Assembly: GCF_002261425.1 (NCBI RefSeq)
Contig: NZ_NEVJ01000001.1
Coordinates: 1,178,001 to 1,242,000 of the forward strand
Source: Bordetella genomosp. 9
GTDB lineage: Bacteria; Pseudomonadota; Gammaproteobacteria; Burkholderiales; Burkholderiaceae_B
Length of the DNA: 64,000 nucleotides
Direction of reading: 5' to 3'
The number at the start of each line of letters is the position of its first letter. Position 1 is the stretch's first letter. This document shows positions 35,293 to 44,957 of the stretch, piece by piece. Both the position numbers and the translations under genes were made by a program. The notes beneath the pieces are model-generated. The model made no database searches, was not told the origin of the DNA, and saw nothing but the letters and a program-made list of their open reading frames with translations.

Positions 35293-36297
35293 ATGGACGA
35301 CCGCGCACGCGCACTGCTCAAGGCGTTGATTGAACGCTATATCGCCGACGGCCAACCGGTCGGATCGCGCACGCTTTCGAAGGTGTTCGATCTTTCCCCG
35401 GCCACCATACGGAATGTGATGGCGGATCTGGAAGAGTCCGGGCTGATCCACAGCCCGCATACCTCTTCCGGGCGGATTCCCACGCCACGCGGCTACCGGC
35501 TCTTCGTCGATTCGCTGCTGGCGGTGCGCAGCTACGACATCCAGCCGGAGCACATCCGCGAAAGCCTGCCGGCCGCGGAGCCCGCGCGGGCGGTGAATGC
35601 GGCGGCCGCGCTGCTGTCCAACCTGACCCAGTTCGCCGGCGTGGTGCTCACGCCCAAGCGCGCCCAGGTTTTCCGCCAGATCGAGTTCATCCGCCTTTCC
35701 GACAAGCGCGTGCTGCTGATCATCGTCACGCCGGACGGCGACGTGCAGAACCGCATCCTGTTCGTCCAGCGCGATTACGCCGAGCATGAACTGCTGGAGG
35801 CGGCCAATTTCTTCAACGTGCACTTCGCCGGCAAGTCCTTCGACGCCGTGCGCCGCACGCTGGCGACCGAGCTGGCGCAGTTGCGCGACGATATCTCGCG
35901 CCTGATGCAGGCCGCGGTCGAAGCCGGCACCGAGGCCATCGAAGACGGCGACGCCGTGGTGATTTCCGGCGAACGCAAGCTGCTGGACGTCACCGACATC
36001 GCCTCGGACATGGACCGGCTGCGCAAGATGTTCGCCCTGTTCGAAAAGAAAACCGACCTGCTGCAGCTGCTGGACGTGTCCAGCCGGGCCCAGGGCGTCC
36101 AGATCTATATCGGCGGGGATTCGCAACTGGTGCCGCTGGAAGAAGTCTCGGTCATCACGGCGCCGTATGGCGTCGATGGCCAGGTCGTCGGCACCCTGGG
36201 CGTGATCGGCCCCACCCGCATGTCGTACGAGCGCGTCATTCCCATCGTGGACATCACGGCACGCCTGCTGTCCAACGCATTGAGTCATAACCACTGA
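35293..36297 (+). CDS. hrcA: Heat-inducible transcription repressor HrcA
   Basis: A 334-residue HrcA with an N-terminal winged helix ([20 protein letters not shown], then [20 protein letters not shown]) and the GAF-like central and dimerisation regions. The protein binds CIRCE inverted repeats, typically upstream of groESL. I see no CIRCE (TTAGCACTC-N9-GAGTGCTAA) upstream of hrcA, grpE, dnaK or dnaJ in this window, so its targets are probably elsewhere. It is followed by hemH after 46 bases. Confidence 0.94.
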   Translation: MDDRARALLKALIERYIADGQPVGSRTLSKVFDLSPATIRNVMADLEESGLIHSPHTSSGRIPTPRGYRLFVDSLLAVRSYDIQPEHIRESLPAAEPARAVNAAAALLSNLTQFAGVVLTPKRAQVFRQIEFIRLSDKRVLLIIVTPDGDVQNRILFVQRDYAEHELLEAANFFNVHFAGKSFDAVRRTLATELAQLRDDISRLMQAAVEAGTEAIEDGDAVVISGERKLLDVTDIASDMDRLRKMFALFEKKTDLLQLLDVSSRAQGVQIYIGGDSQLVPLEEVSVITAPYGVDGQVVGTLGVIGPTRMSYERVIPIVDITARLLSNALSHNH

Positions 36298-36343
36298 TAA
36301 TTCCGGCGTCCCGCGGGGGACGTACGGGTGGCGAGGTATCCGC

Positions 36344-37420
36344 GTGTTCCTGCGTGCGTTCAAGTATTTGTGGCCCGAGCGTTTCCTGCCGGAACCCGAA
36401 CAAGCCGATCCCTTCGAAGAGCGCATGCTGCCCGCGCTGGGCAAGACCGGCGTGCTGCTGGTCAACCTGGGCACGCCTCAGGCCGCGACGGCCCCGGAAA
36501 TCCGCCGCTACCTGGGCGAGTTCCTGGCCGATCCCCGCGTCATCGAGATCCCCCGCTATCTGTGGTGGCCCATCCTGCATGGGCTGGTGCTGACCCTGCG
36601 GCCCCGGAAACTGGTGCCCCGCTATCGCGGCATCTGGATGGACGGCGGTTCGCCGCTCATGGTCTACAGCCGCCGGCAGGCCGAAGGCTTGAGCCGCCTG
36701 CTCGCGCAGCGCGGCCTGCAGGTGGAAGTCGCGCTCGGCATGCGCTATGGCAGCCCGGCGGTGGCCGACGCCATGGATGAGCTGCGGCGCCGCGGCTGCG
36801 AACGCATCCTGGTCGTCCCCATGTATCCGCAATACGCCGCCAGCACGACGGCGACCGTGGTCGACGCGGTGGGCCGCCATGCGGCGCGCCTGCGCGACCA
36901 GCCGGAACTGCGCTTCATCAAGCGCTTCCACGACGATCCGGGCTATGTGCAGGCCATCGTCGGCAAGATCGAACGTTACTGGGCCGAGCATGGCCGGCCG
37001 CAGAAGCTGGTGATGAGCTTTCACGGACTGCCGCGCTACTCGGTGGAGCTCGGGGATCCTTATTACCAGGACTGCCTGCGCACCGGCCGCCTGCTGCGCG
37101 AGCGCCTGGGCCTCATGCCCGAACAGGCCCTGGTCACCTTCCAGAGCCGCTTCGGCTCGGCCCGCTGGCTCGAACCCTACACCGCGCCCACCGTCATGGC
37201 CCTCGCGCGGGACGGCGTCACCGAGGTCGACGTGGTCTGTCCCGGTTTTTTGGCCGACTGCCTGGAAACCCTGGAAGAGGTCCAGGTCGAATGCCGCGAT
37301 GCCTTCATCGAGGCCGGCGGCAAGCGCCTGCGCTACATCCCGGCGCTCAACGATGACGAGACCTGGATCGCCGCGCTGTCGGAATTGGTGCAACGCCAGT
37401 TGCAGGGCTGGCCGGCCTGA
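36344..37420 (+). CDS. hemH: Ferrochelatase
   Basis: A 358-residue enzyme that inserts Fe2+ into protoporphyrin IX in the last step of haem synthesis. GVLLVNLGTPQAATAPEIRR near residue 37, the catalytic SFHGLPRYSVELGDPYYQDC near 225 and FQSRFGSARWLEPYT near 265 match the family. The start is GTG at 36344; the N-terminal 30 residues (FLRAFKYLWPERFLPEPE) are somewhat longer than in E. coli. It lies between hrcA and grpE, as in Bordetella. Confidence 0.94.
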   Translation: MFLRAFKYLWPERFLPEPEQADPFEERMLPALGKTGVLLVNLGTPQAATAPEIRRYLGEFLADPRVIEIPRYLWWPILHGLVLTLRPRKLVPRYRGIWMDGGSPLMVYSRRQAEGLSRLLAQRGLQVEVALGMRYGSPAVADAMDELRRRGCERILVVPMYPQYAASTTATVVDAVGRHAARLRDQPELRFIKRFHDDPGYVQAIVGKIERYWAEHGRPQKLVMSFHGLPRYSVELGDPYYQDCLRTGRLLRERLGLMPEQALVTFQSRFGSARWLEPYTAPTVMALARDGVTEVDVVCPGFLADCLETLEEVQVECRDAFIEAGGKRLRYIPALNDDETWIAALSELVQRQLQGWPA

Positions 37421-37504
37421 CCGCCGACCGCTGACTGCCGCGCCCGGGGCGGGGCCGTGGAATGGCCCCTGTCGCCCCTCTTTCCACCCGACGCTTTAAC
37501 CCCC

Positions 37505-37531
37505 CTTGAAATGGGGGCATTGGCCCCCACA
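37505..37531 (+). promoter_or_regulatory. RpoH (sigma-32) promoter for grpE
   Basis: CTTGAAA at 37505-37511, 12 bases and CCCCCACA at 37524-37531 fit the sigma-32 consensus CTTGAAA-N11-16-CCCCATNT. It lies 42 bases before the grpE start at 37573. The CCCCC and GGGGG around it also form a hairpin that could overlap the promoter. Confidence 0.72.
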
Positions 37532-37572
37532 CTGCTCTCCAACGTTGTTCGTTACCCAGGAGGATCCATCCC

Positions 37573-38127
37573 ATGACGGCACAGAACGAGCCTGCCGAGA
37601 AAAGGCCCGACATCGACGCAGCGAGCGGCGCGGGCGCGGCCGAAGGCCAGCAGGACCTGCTGGCGACGCTGCGCGCCGAACTGGAGGCTGCGCAAGCCAA
37701 GGCGGCCGAACACTACGATCAACTGCTGCGCACCCGCGCCGACGCGGAAAACATCCGCCGCCGCGCGCAGGACGACGTCGCCAAGGCGCACAAGTTCGGC
37801 ATCGAGTCGTTTGCCGAAAGCCTGGTGCCCGTGAAGGACAGCCTGGAAGCCGCCCTGGCCCAGCAGGACCAGACCGTGCAATTCCTGCGCGAAGGCGTCG
37901 AGGCCACCCTGAAGCAGCTGGCCTCCGCCTTCGAGCGGAACAAGCTGATGGAAATCGCGCCGGCGGCGGGTGAGAAGTTCGACCCGCACCAGCACCAGGC
38001 CATTTCCTCGGTCCCCTCCGACCAGCCCGCCAACACCGTCGTGCAGACCCTGCAGAAGGGCTATCTGATCGTCGACCGTGTCCTGCGTCCGGCGCTGGTC
38101 GTGGTGTCCGCGGGCCAGCAGGGCTGA
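37573..38127 (+). CDS. grpE: Nucleotide exchange factor GrpE
   Basis: A 184-residue co-chaperone that releases ADP from DnaK. It has the long N-terminal coiled coil (about 30-90, [20 protein letters not shown]) and the C-terminal beta-wing with [20 protein letters not shown] and [19 protein letters not shown]. An AGGAGGATCC ribosome site lies just upstream. It leads the heat-shock block grpE-thioredoxin-dnaK-dnaJ and has its own sigma-32 promoter. Confidence 0.95.
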   Translation: MTAQNEPAEKRPDIDAASGAGAAEGQQDLLATLRAELEAAQAKAAEHYDQLLRTRADAENIRRRAQDDVAKAHKFGIESFAESLVPVKDSLEAALAQQDQTVQFLREGVEATLKQLASAFERNKLMEIAPAAGEKFDPHQHQAISSVPSDQPANTVVQTLQKGYLIVDRVLRPALVVVSAGQQG

Positions 38128-38138
38128 CGGAGCGCCCC

Positions 38139-38525
38139 GTGGCAACGTCCCAGGCTTTCGACCCTTCCCAGGTGTTCGAGCTGTTCGGCATGCGTCCCGT
38201 CGCCAGCGATGGCTTCGATCGCGATGTCGTGCAGGCGCCGGGCGACGACCTGCGCTGCGTCTTCCTGTGGGGTACCGATTGCTATAACTGCAATCTCTTC
38301 AAGCAGACCGCCTTGCTGCACAAGGACGCGTTGCTGGCGCTGGGGCTGAGCTGGTTCCAGGCGGACGTCTACGCGGACGTCGCGCTGGGCCGGCGCTTCG
38401 CCCTGCATGGCGTCCCCACTTTTGTGATGTACCGCGCGGGCAAGCGGCTGGGCCGGATCACCGGCTGGCCGGGCCTGCCGCAGTTCACCGAAGCCGTGCG
38501 GCGGCTGCAGTCGGAAAAGAGCTGA
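38139..38525 (+). CDS. Thioredoxin-family protein between grpE and dnaK
   Basis: A 128-residue thioredoxin-fold protein starting with GTG at 38139, 11 bases after grpE. The redox-like motif is WGTDCYNCNLFK with a CxxC (Cys-Tyr-Asn-Cys, near residues 48-51), and GVPTFVMYRAGK supplies the cis-proline of the fold. It lacks a signal peptide, so it acts in the cytoplasm. The short grpE-trx-dnaK arrangement is seen in Bordetella and Achromobacter, suggesting a heat-shock thiol role, but no function is established for it here. Confidence 0.78.
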   Translation: MATSQAFDPSQVFELFGMRPVASDGFDRDVVQAPGDDLRCVFLWGTDCYNCNLFKQTALLHKDALLALGLSWFQADVYADVALGRRFALHGVPTFVMYRAGKRLGRITGWPGLPQFTEAVRRLQSEKS

Positions 38526-38533
38526 AGAAAGCG

Positions 38534-38563
38534 CTTGAAAACCCTGACGCCAGCCCCACTTAT
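38534..38563 (+). promoter_or_regulatory. RpoH (sigma-32) promoter for dnaK
   Basis: CTTGAAA at 38534-38540, a 13-base spacer and CCCCACTTA at 38554-38562 make a near-consensus sigma-32 promoter. It lies just after the thioredoxin-like gene, 62 bases upstream of dnaK, and so adds heat-inducible dnaK transcription independent of grpE. Confidence 0.82.
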
Positions 38564-38624
38564 CTGCTAAGCGGTTTTTTTACCAATTCAACCTTAAATA
38601 CGACCTAATCCAAGGTAAACCATC

Positions 38625-40550
38625 ATGAGCAAGATCATCGGCATCGACCTGGGCACCACCAACAGCTGCGTGGCTGTGATGGACGGTGGCCAGGTCCGCA
38701 TCATCGAAAACGCCGAAGGCGCCCGCACGACGCCTTCCATCATCGCGTACATGGACGATGGTGAAATCCTGGTCGGCGCCCCCGCCAAGCGCCAGGCCGT
38801 CACCAATCCCAAGAACACCCTGTACGCCGTCAAGCGCCTGATCGGCCGCAAGTTCGACGAAAAAGAAGTGCAGAAGGACATCAACCTGATGCCCTACAAG
38901 ATCGCCAAGGCGGACAATGGCGATGCCTGGGTCGAAGCCCAGGGCAAGAAGCTGGCGCCCCCGCAGGTGTCGGCCGAAGTGCTGCGCAAGATGAAGAAGA
39001 CCGCCGAGGACTACCTGGGCGAGGAAGTGACCGAAGCCGTCATCACGGTGCCGGCGTACTTCAACGACAGCCAGCGCCAGGCGACCAAGGACGCCGGCCG
39101 CATCGCGGGCCTGGAAGTCAAGCGCATCATCAACGAGCCCACCGCGGCGGCGTTGGCCTTCGGCCTGGACAAGGCGGAAAAGGGCGACCGCAAGATCGCC
39201 GTGTATGACCTGGGCGGCGGTACCTTCGATATTTCCATCATCGAAATCGCCGACGTCGACGGTGAAAAGCAGTTCGAAGTGCTGTCCACCAACGGCGACA
39301 CCTTCCTGGGCGGCGAAGACTTCGACCAGCGCATCATCGACTACATCATCGGCGAGTTCAAGAAAGAGCAGGGCGTCGACCTGTCCAAGGACGTGCTGGC
39401 GCTGCAACGCCTGAAGGAAGCCGCCGAAAAGGCCAAGATCGAGCTGTCCTCCAGCCAGCAGACCGAAATCAACCTGCCGTACATCACGGCGGATGCTTCC
39501 GGTCCCAAGCACCTGAACCTGAAGATCACGCGCGCCAAGCTGGAAGCGCTGGTGGAAGACCTGATCGAGCGCACCATCGAACCGTGCCGCATCGCCATCA
39601 AGGACGCCGGCGTCAAGGTTTCGGAAATCCATGACGTGATCCTGGTCGGCGGGATGACCCGCATGCCCAAGGTGCAGGACAAGGTCAAGGAATTCTTCGG
39701 CCGCGATCCGCGCAAGGACGTGAACCCGGATGAAGCCGTGGCTGCTGGCGCCGCGATCCAGGGTTCCGTGCTGTCGGGCGAACGCAAGGACGTGCTGCTG
39801 CTGGACGTCACGCCGCTGTCCCTGGGTATCGAAACCCTGGGTGGCGTCATGACCAAGATGATCCAGAAGAACACGACCATCCCGACCCGTTTCTCGCAGA
39901 CGTTCTCGACGGCCGACGACAATCAGCCGGCGGTGACCATCAAGGTCTTCCAGGGCGAGCGCGAGATCGCGGCGGGCAACAAGGCGCTGGGCGAGTTCAA
40001 CCTGGAAGGCATCCCGCCGTCGCCGCGCGGCGTGCCGCAGATCGAAGTGACCTTCGACATCGACGCCAACGGCATCCTGCACGTGTCCGCCAAGGACAAG
40101 GGTACGGGCAAGGAAAACAAGATCACCATCAAGGCGAACTCGGGTCTGTCGGAAGACGAGATCCAGCGCATGGTGAAAGACGCCGAAGCGAACGCCGACG
40201 AGGATCACCGCATCGCCGAGCTGGCGCAGACGCGCAACCAGGCGGACGCCCTGGTGCACGCCACGCGCAAGTCGCTGACCGAGTATGGCGACAAGCTGGA
40301 TGCCGCCGAAAAGGAAAGCATCGAGGCCGCGATCAAGGACCTGGAAGCCACCCTGAAGGATGGCGACAAGGCCGCGATCGATGCCAAGGTGCAGGCGCTG
40401 TCCACCGCGTCGCAGAAGCTGGGCGAAAAGATGTACGCCGACATGCAGGCCCAACAGGCCGCGCAGCAGCAGACCGCGGCGGACAACGCCAAGCCGGCCG
40501 ACGACAATGTGGTCGATGCCGACTTCAAGGAAGTCAAGCGCGACCAGTGA
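38625..40550 (+). CDS. dnaK: Molecular chaperone DnaK (Hsp70)
   Basis: A 641-residue Hsp70. The ATPase domain (1-385) opens [19 protein letters not shown] and has [17 protein letters not shown]; the substrate domain follows with [24 protein letters not shown] beta-strands, and the tail ends in a VDADFKEV motif seen in bacterial DnaK. It is flanked by a sigma-32 promoter and followed after 122 bases by dnaJ, with a GC-rich hairpin between them. Confidence 0.97.
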   Translation: MSKIIGIDLGTTNSCVAVMDGGQVRIIENAEGARTTPSIIAYMDDGEILVGAPAKRQAVTNPKNTLYAVKRLIGRKFDEKEVQKDINLMPYKIAKADNGDAWVEAQGKKLAPPQVSAEVLRKMKKTAEDYLGEEVTEAVITVPAYFNDSQRQATKDAGRIAGLEVKRIINEPTAAALAFGLDKAEKGDRKIAVYDLGGGTFDISIIEIADVDGEKQFEVLSTNGDTFLGGEDFDQRIIDYIIGEFKKEQGVDLSKDVLALQRLKEAAEKAKIELSSSQQTEINLPYITADASGPKHLNLKITRAKLEALVEDLIERTIEPCRIAIKDAGVKVSEIHDVILVGGMTRMPKVQDKVKEFFGRDPRKDVNPDEAVAAGAAIQGSVLSGERKDVLLLDVTPLSLGIETLGGVMTKMIQKNTTIPTRFSQTFSTADDNQPAVTIKVFQGEREIAAGNKALGEFNLEGIPPSPRGVPQIEVTFDIDANGILHVSAKDKGTGKENKITIKANSGLSEDEIQRMVKDAEANADEDHRIAELAQTRNQADALVHATRKSLTEYGDKLDAAEKESIEAAIKDLEATLKDGDKAAIDAKVQALSTASQKLGEKMYADMQAQQAAQQQTAADNAKPADDNVVDADFKEVKRDQ

Positions 40551-40579
40551 TGAACCACCGCGTATAGTGATGGTGTGAA

Positions 40580-40612
40580 CGCCCGGGGCCGGAAGTTTTC
40601 CTGCCCCGGGCG
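40580..40612 (+). other. GC-rich hairpin between dnaK and dnaJ
   Basis: CGCCCGGGGC (40580-40589) and GCCCCGGGCG (40603-40612) form a 10-bp stem with a 13-base loop. There is no T-run, so it is not a clean terminator. It probably stabilises the dnaK message 3' end or lowers dnaJ expression relative to dnaK, a known arrangement in other bacteria. Confidence 0.5.
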
Positions 40613-40672
40613 CGGTCGTATGAAAGCAGGGTTTTGTTCGGCGCCCTCGAAGAAGAAAGCCTTTGGAAGATC

Positions 40673-41797
40673 ATGGCAAAACGTGACTATTACGAGATCC
40701 TGGGTGTTGCCAAGAACGCCTCGGACGACGACATCAAGAAGGCCTATCGCAAGCTGGCGATGAAATACCATCCGGACCGCAATCCGGATAACAAAGAGGC
40801 CGAGGAAAAGTTCAAAGAGGCCAAGGAAGCCTACGAGGTCCTGACCGACGAACAGAAACGGGGCGCCTATGACCGCTACGGGCATGCCGGCGTCGATCCC
40901 AATGCCGCGGGCGGCATGGGGGCCGGCATGGGCGGCGGCTTCGCCGATGCGTTCGGCGATATCTTCGGCGAGATTTTCGGTGGCGCCGCGCGGCGCGGCG
41001 GCGGGCCTCAGGTGTACCGCGGCGCGGACCTGAAGTACGCGCTCGAAATCACCCTGGAGCAGGCCGCCAACGGTTTCGATACCGAAATCCGGGTGCCCAG
41101 CTGGGAAAACTGCGAAGTCTGCCACGGCAGCGGCGCCAAGCCCGGCACCACGCCCAAGACCTGCCGCACCTGCGGCGGCTCCGGCGCGGTGCGCATGCAA
41201 CAGGGCTTTTTCAGCGTGCAGCAGACCTGCCCGACCTGCCATGGCAGCGGCAAGGAAATCACCGATCCCTGCACGAACTGCGATGGCGTGGGACGCATCC
41301 GCCGCAACAAGACGCTGCAGGTGAAGATTCCCGCCGGCATCGACGATGGGATGCGGATCCGCTCGGCCGGCAATGGCGAACCTGGCCTGAATGGGGGCCC
41401 GCCCGGGGATCTGTATGTGGAAATCCACATCAAGCAGCACAAGATCTTCCAGCGCGACGGCGACGATCTGCATTGCGAGCTGACCATCCCGTTCACCACC
41501 GCGGCCCTGGGGGGCGAACTGCAGGTGCCGACGCTGGGCGGCAAGGCGGAGATCACCATTCCCGAAGGCACGCAGTCGGGCAAGACCTTCCGCCTGCGCG
41601 GCAAAGGCATACGCGGCGTGCGCGGCAGCTATCCGGGCGACCTGTATTGCCACGTGGTGGTGGAAACCCCGGTGCGCTTGAGCGAGGAGCAGAAGGGCAT
41701 CCTGCGCCAGTTCGAAGCCTCGCTGAACGACGGTGGCGACCGCCATTCGCCGCAAAGCAAGTCCTGGACGGACCGGGTGAAGGAGTTCTTCAGCTGA
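40673..41797 (+). CDS. dnaJ: Molecular chaperone DnaJ
   Basis: A 374-residue type I Hsp40 that delivers clients to DnaK and stimulates its ATPase. The J-domain (1-70) has the YHPDRNPDN triad, followed by a Gly/Phe-rich linker ([20 protein letters not shown]), four zinc repeats ([32 protein letters not shown]) and the C-terminal substrate domain. The ATG at 40673 starts the canonical [14 protein letters not shown]. Confidence 0.97.
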   Translation: MAKRDYYEILGVAKNASDDDIKKAYRKLAMKYHPDRNPDNKEAEEKFKEAKEAYEVLTDEQKRGAYDRYGHAGVDPNAAGGMGAGMGGGFADAFGDIFGEIFGGAARRGGGPQVYRGADLKYALEITLEQAANGFDTEIRVPSWENCEVCHGSGAKPGTTPKTCRTCGGSGAVRMQQGFFSVQQTCPTCHGSGKEITDPCTNCDGVGRIRRNKTLQVKIPAGIDDGMRIRSAGNGEPGLNGGPPGDLYVEIHIKQHKIFQRDGDDLHCELTIPFTTAALGGELQVPTLGGKAEITIPEGTQSGKTFRLRGKGIRGVRGSYPGDLYCHVVVETPVRLSEEQKGILRQFEASLNDGGDRHSPQSKSWTDRVKEFFS

Positions 41798-41867
41798 CGT
41801 CCATGCGTTCGTGCGTCCAGGCGTTCGCGTGTGGCGCCGGATCGGCGCCGCCGAAACGAAGGAAACG

Positions 41868-41903
41868 AAAAAGCCCGGATTCCAGATGGAATCCGGGCTT
41901 TTT
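41868..41903. terminator. Strong bidirectional terminator after dnaJ
   Basis: AAAAAGCCCGGATTCCA (41868-41884) and its complement TGGAATCCGGGCTTTTT (41887-41903) form a long stem with A- and T-runs on both sides. It ends the heat-shock operon from the left and the Bug receptor gene (stop at 41916) from the right. Confidence 0.88.
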
Positions 41904-41915
41904 TATTCCGGTGCC

Positions 41916-42896
41916 TCAGTCGACCTTGGCGCCGACTTCCTTCACCACCTTGCCGTACTTGGGGATGTCGGCGTTGATCTGCGCCTGCATCTGTTCCGGC
42001 GTCACGGCCACCGGCTCGGCGCCCAGCGTGGCATAGACGGTCTTGACTTCGTCGCTGTTGGCCGCTTCATTGAAGGCGGCATTCAACTTCTTGACGATGG
42101 CGGGCGGCAGATTGGCAGGTCCCAGGACGCCGTTGTACAGAATCACTTCCGCCGCCGGTACGCCGGCTTCGGCGATCGTCGGGACATCCGGCGCGGCCGG
42201 GATGCGCTTGGGCGTGCTGACGGCCAGCGCGCGCAGCTTGCCTGCCTTCACCTGCGAAATGGCGGGCGGCATGCTGCTCCATGCGTAGGCCACGTCACCC
42301 GACAACAGGGCCTGGATGATGGGGGCGCTGCCCTTGTAGGGAATGTGCACCGCCTGCACGTTGGCCGCGCGGTCCATCATTTCGCTGGCCAGGTGGATGA
42401 TGGTGCCGTTGCCGGACGAGCCATAGGCATAACCGCCCGGCTTGGACGCCAGCAGGGCGATCAGCTCCTTCACCGTCTTGGCCGGCGAATCTTCCTTGAC
42501 CACCAGCATCAGCGGCGAGCTGGAAACCAGCGAGATCGACGTGAAGCTCTTGACCGTATCGAACGGCAGCTTGGGATACAGGCTGGCGTTGATGGCGTGG
42601 GTGGTCGTGTCCTGCAGCAGCAGCGTATAGCCGTCGGGGGCCGAGCGCGCCACCGTATCGGCGGCGATGGTGGTGCCGGCACCGGGGCGGTTTTCGACGA
42701 CGATGTTCTGCTTCAGGATCGAGCTGGCCTTGGATGCGACCGTGCGGGCGATGACGTCCGAGATGCCGCCGGGCGGGAAGCCCACGAGCAGCCGGATCGG
42801 CCGGTTGGGATAGTCGTCGGCCTGGGCCAGGGCCCCCGTGCTGGCGGACAAAGCGAATAGGCAGGCGAAGGCGCCGAGTAGACTGCGGGTACGCAT
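41916..42896 (-). CDS. Bug/TctC-family periplasmic carboxylate receptor
   Basis: A 326-residue Bug protein with signal peptide MRTRSLLGAFACLFALSAST, cleaved near ALAQADDYP. The opening YPNRPIRLLVGFPPGGISDV and the VVENRPGAGTTIAADTVARS loop are family hallmarks. The start at 42896 was chosen for its signal peptide. It is followed on the left by a terminator and preceded on the same strand by the deacetylase gene (184 bases), so the two may be one unit controlled by the IclR gene further upstream. Confidence 0.88.
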   Translation of the reverse strand: MRTRSLLGAFACLFALSASTGALAQADDYPNRPIRLLVGFPPGGISDVIARTVASKASSILKQNIVVENRPGAGTTIAADTVARSAPDGYTLLLQDTTTHAINASLYPKLPFDTVKSFTSISLVSSSPLMLVVKEDSPAKTVKELIALLASKPGGYAYGSSGNGTIIHLASEMMDRAANVQAVHIPYKGSAPIIQALLSGDVAYAWSSMPPAISQVKAGKLRALAVSTPKRIPAAPDVPTIAEAGVPAAEVILYNGVLGPANLPPAIVKKLNAAFNEAANSDEVKTVYATLGAEPVAVTPEQMQAQINADIPKYGKVVKEVGAKVD

Positions 42897-43080
42897 AAAA
42901 ACTCCGAACTGATTTGAATAACTAGGGCGGTAACGCGGCTCGCATGGCGCGCCGCGCAATGTATCTGGACACTTGCGTCCGTTGTTTTCCCCCACCGCCC
43001 TGATCCCCTGATTTTTTCGGCGCGATGCAGGCCTGGCAGGCCGCACCGCTGTCCGGGTACCGCTGGTAATGCCGGTGCCG

Positions 43081-43950
43081 TCAGGCCTGCTGCGCCTGGT
43101 ACCACTCCAGGATCTGCGCGCCGGTCATGAACTTGACGTGATCGTGGCCGGCGACGTAGGCCAGTGCTTCTTCGAAATACTTGATCCGGTGCGGCACGCC
43201 GCTCAGGAAGGGATGCACGGCGATGCCCATGACACGCACGTGATCCCCGCCTTCCTGGTAGAGGCGGTCGAAGGTGTCCTTGACGCGGATCAGCAGTTCG
43301 TCCGACGAATGGTGCTGGACCGCCACGACCGGAATGTCGTTGAGTTCCAGGGCGTACGGCATGGCGACCATATCGCCGGTGGCCGTGCGCACCTTGCAGG
43401 GCTGGTCGTCCAGGCACCAGTCGCCGATGTAGCGGATGCCGGCTTCGTGCAGGTAGTCGACCGTTTCCAGGGTCTGGGTCAGCCCCGGTCCGAGCCAGCC
43501 GACCGGCTTCTTGCCGGTGAACTGTTCGATGGTTTCGACGGTGCGCTTGATCATGGCGCGCTGGTCCTCGACCTGATGCGTGGGCATCTGGATGAAGCCA
43601 TGGCCCATGAACTCCCAGCCGGATTTGTGGGCTTCCTCGGCGACGCGCGGATAGTTCAGGCAGACGCTGCCGTTGATCGACAGCGTGGGCACGATGCCCA
43701 GGCGGTCCAGCGCGGCCTTCAGGCGCCAGAAACCGACGCGCATACCGTATTCATGCCATGCCCAGTTGGCGATGTCGGGCAGGGTGGTCACGCCGGTCGG
43801 CGGGGGCAGCACCTGGCGCGGCATATAGCGCTCGATCTGCCAGTCTTCCACGTTGACGATGGGCCAGACGATGACGCGCGCGCCGTCCGGCGGCGTCAGC
43901 TTCTTGCGATCGATGATCGCGGAGTAATCGATACGTTGCTTGGGTAGCAT
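43081..43950 (-). CDS. Polysaccharide deacetylase (PuuE/PgdA-like) family protein
   Basis: A 289-residue NodB-fold carbohydrate esterase-like protein with no signal peptide, so it is cytoplasmic and probably not a wall deacetylase. Landmarks are TLSINGSVCLNYP near residue 90, GWEFMGHGFIQMPTHQ near 112 and VGWLGPGLTQTLETVDYL near 152, which resemble the PuuE (allantoinase) and HpPgdA-type group, where metal residues are partly changed. Its neighbours (IclR regulator, amidase, Bug receptor) suggest hydrolysis of an amide or ureide. The substrate is not known. Confidence 0.78.
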   Translation of the reverse strand: MLPKQRIDYSAIIDRKKLTPPDGARVIVWPIVNVEDWQIERYMPRQVLPPPTGVTTLPDIANWAWHEYGMRVGFWRLKAALDRLGIVPTLSINGSVCLNYPRVAEEAHKSGWEFMGHGFIQMPTHQVEDQRAMIKRTVETIEQFTGKKPVGWLGPGLTQTLETVDYLHEAGIRYIGDWCLDDQPCKVRTATGDMVAMPYALELNDIPVVAVQHHSSDELLIRVKDTFDRLYQEGGDHVRVMGIAVHPFLSGVPHRIKYFEEALAYVAGHDHVKFMTGAQILEWYQAQQA

Positions 43951-43956
43951 TGATAG

Positions 43957-43969
43957 TCCATATAATGGA
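43957..43969. promoter_or_regulatory. Candidate IclR operator near the deacetylase start
   Basis: TCCATATAATGGA is a perfect dyad (TCCAT-ATA-ATGGA) 7 bases upstream of the deacetylase start. A near twin, TCCATCTATTGGA, lies at 44055-44067 just before the divergent iclR gene. IclR proteins bind such short palindromes to repress both directions. Confidence 0.6.
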
Positions 43970-44054
43970 TGTTTGACCCGGGCCTTCCGCCTCTGTATTG
44001 TTCGGGCCAATGTATTTAGCAGGGCGTGGGCTGTCAATGCAGTGCAATAAAGTA

Positions 44055-44067
44055 TCCATCTATTGGA
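44055..44067. promoter_or_regulatory. Candidate IclR operator near the iclR start
   Basis: TCCATCTATTGGA (TCCA-TCTAT-TGGA dyad) differs from 43957-43969 at three central positions. It overlaps the GGAAG ribosome-binding region of the iclR gene, so binding here would give direct autorepression. Confidence 0.58.
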
Positions 44068-44077
44068 AGTTTTGGTC

Positions 44078-44953
44078 GTGGTAAACCCTGACGCCTTGCT
44101 GCGCCCGGACAATGGCGACTTCATGAAGCCGGAAACCGGCGCGGATCCCGGCGCTGCCCTGGACGCCGCGCGACTGGTGGCGTCGGCCGAAGGCGCGCCG
44201 GCGGGCACCCAGGCCATCCGCCGCGTCGTGAATGTGCTGAAGGTCCTGGCGCAACACCAGGAAGGCGGGCTGCGCTTCGTCGACGTCGCGCGCCTGTGCG
44301 GGCTGGAAGCGCCCACGGCGCATCGCATGCTGAAGGCGCTGGTGGCCGAGGGCATGGTGTCCAGGGACGCCCGGGCCCGGCGCTACCGCCTGGGCACGCT
44401 GGTCTTCGAACTGGGGCTGGTGGCGGCGCCGCAGTTCAACCTGCGCGAACTATGCGCCGCATCGTTGCAGCGCCTGGCCGAGGCGACCGGGGACACGGCC
44501 TTCCTGTTCATCCGCCGTGGCAACGACGCCGTATGCATCAGCCGCATGCAAGGCCATTACCCCATCCAGACCCCGGTGGTCACGGTTGGCAGCCGGCAAC
44601 CCCTGGGGGTGAACGCGGGCGGCCTGGCGATCCTGCTGGCGCTCGCGCCCGCCGAAGTGGACCGCGTGGTCGAGGCCATACGGCCGCGCATCGGCGCCTA
44701 CGGCGAGCTGGACGAGCGGGACCTGAAGGACGCCATCACCGCCGGCCGCGCCCAGGGCTATGCGTCCATCGGCGAAAAGGCGGTGCCGGGCGTCACGGCC
44801 ATCGGCCTGGCCGTGCGCAATCCCTTCGGCGCGCCGGTGGCGGCGCTGGCGATCGCGGCGATTTCCAGCCGGATGACGCCGGCGCGACAGGCCGCGCTCT
44901 ACCCCTTGCTGCGCAATGAAGTGAACGTAATCGGAACTCTTTTGTATCGGTGA
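44078..44953 (+). CDS. IclR-family transcriptional regulator
   Basis: A regulator of about 291 residues. The N-terminal winged helix (about 45-110) reads AIRRVVNVLKVLAQHQEGGL and LCGLEAPTAHRMLKALVAEG, and the C-terminal IclR effector domain contains LAEATGDTAFLFIRRG and VGSRQPLGVNAGGLAILLAL. The exact start is unclear: the GTG at 44078 has GGAAG 8 bases upstream, and an ATG at 44123 is the alternative. It is divergent from the deacetylase and just upstream of the amidase gene, both probable targets. Confidence 0.83.
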   Translation: MVNPDALLRPDNGDFMKPETGADPGAALDAARLVASAEGAPAGTQAIRRVVNVLKVLAQHQEGGLRFVDVARLCGLEAPTAHRMLKALVAEGMVSRDARARRYRLGTLVFELGLVAAPQFNLRELCAASLQRLAEATGDTAFLFIRRGNDAVCISRMQGHYPIQTPVVTVGSRQPLGVNAGGLAILLALAPAEVDRVVEAIRPRIGAYGELDERDLKDAITAGRAQGYASIGEKAVPGVTAIGLAVRNPFGAPVAALAIAAISSRMTPARQAALYPLLRNEVNVIGTLLYR

Positions 44954-44957
44954 CCCA

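Noticed and set aside
38580..40454. Long open frame of 624 codons antisense to dnaK
   Set aside because: It is a mirror of the high-GC third-position pattern of dnaK; its translation is Gly/Asp/His/Val-rich with no known motif, no ribosome site and full overlap with a certain gene.
40580..40612. Hairpin between dnaK and dnaJ as a full terminator
   Set aside because: There is no T-run after the stem and no other promoter was seen for dnaJ, so it is kept only as an mRNA hairpin.
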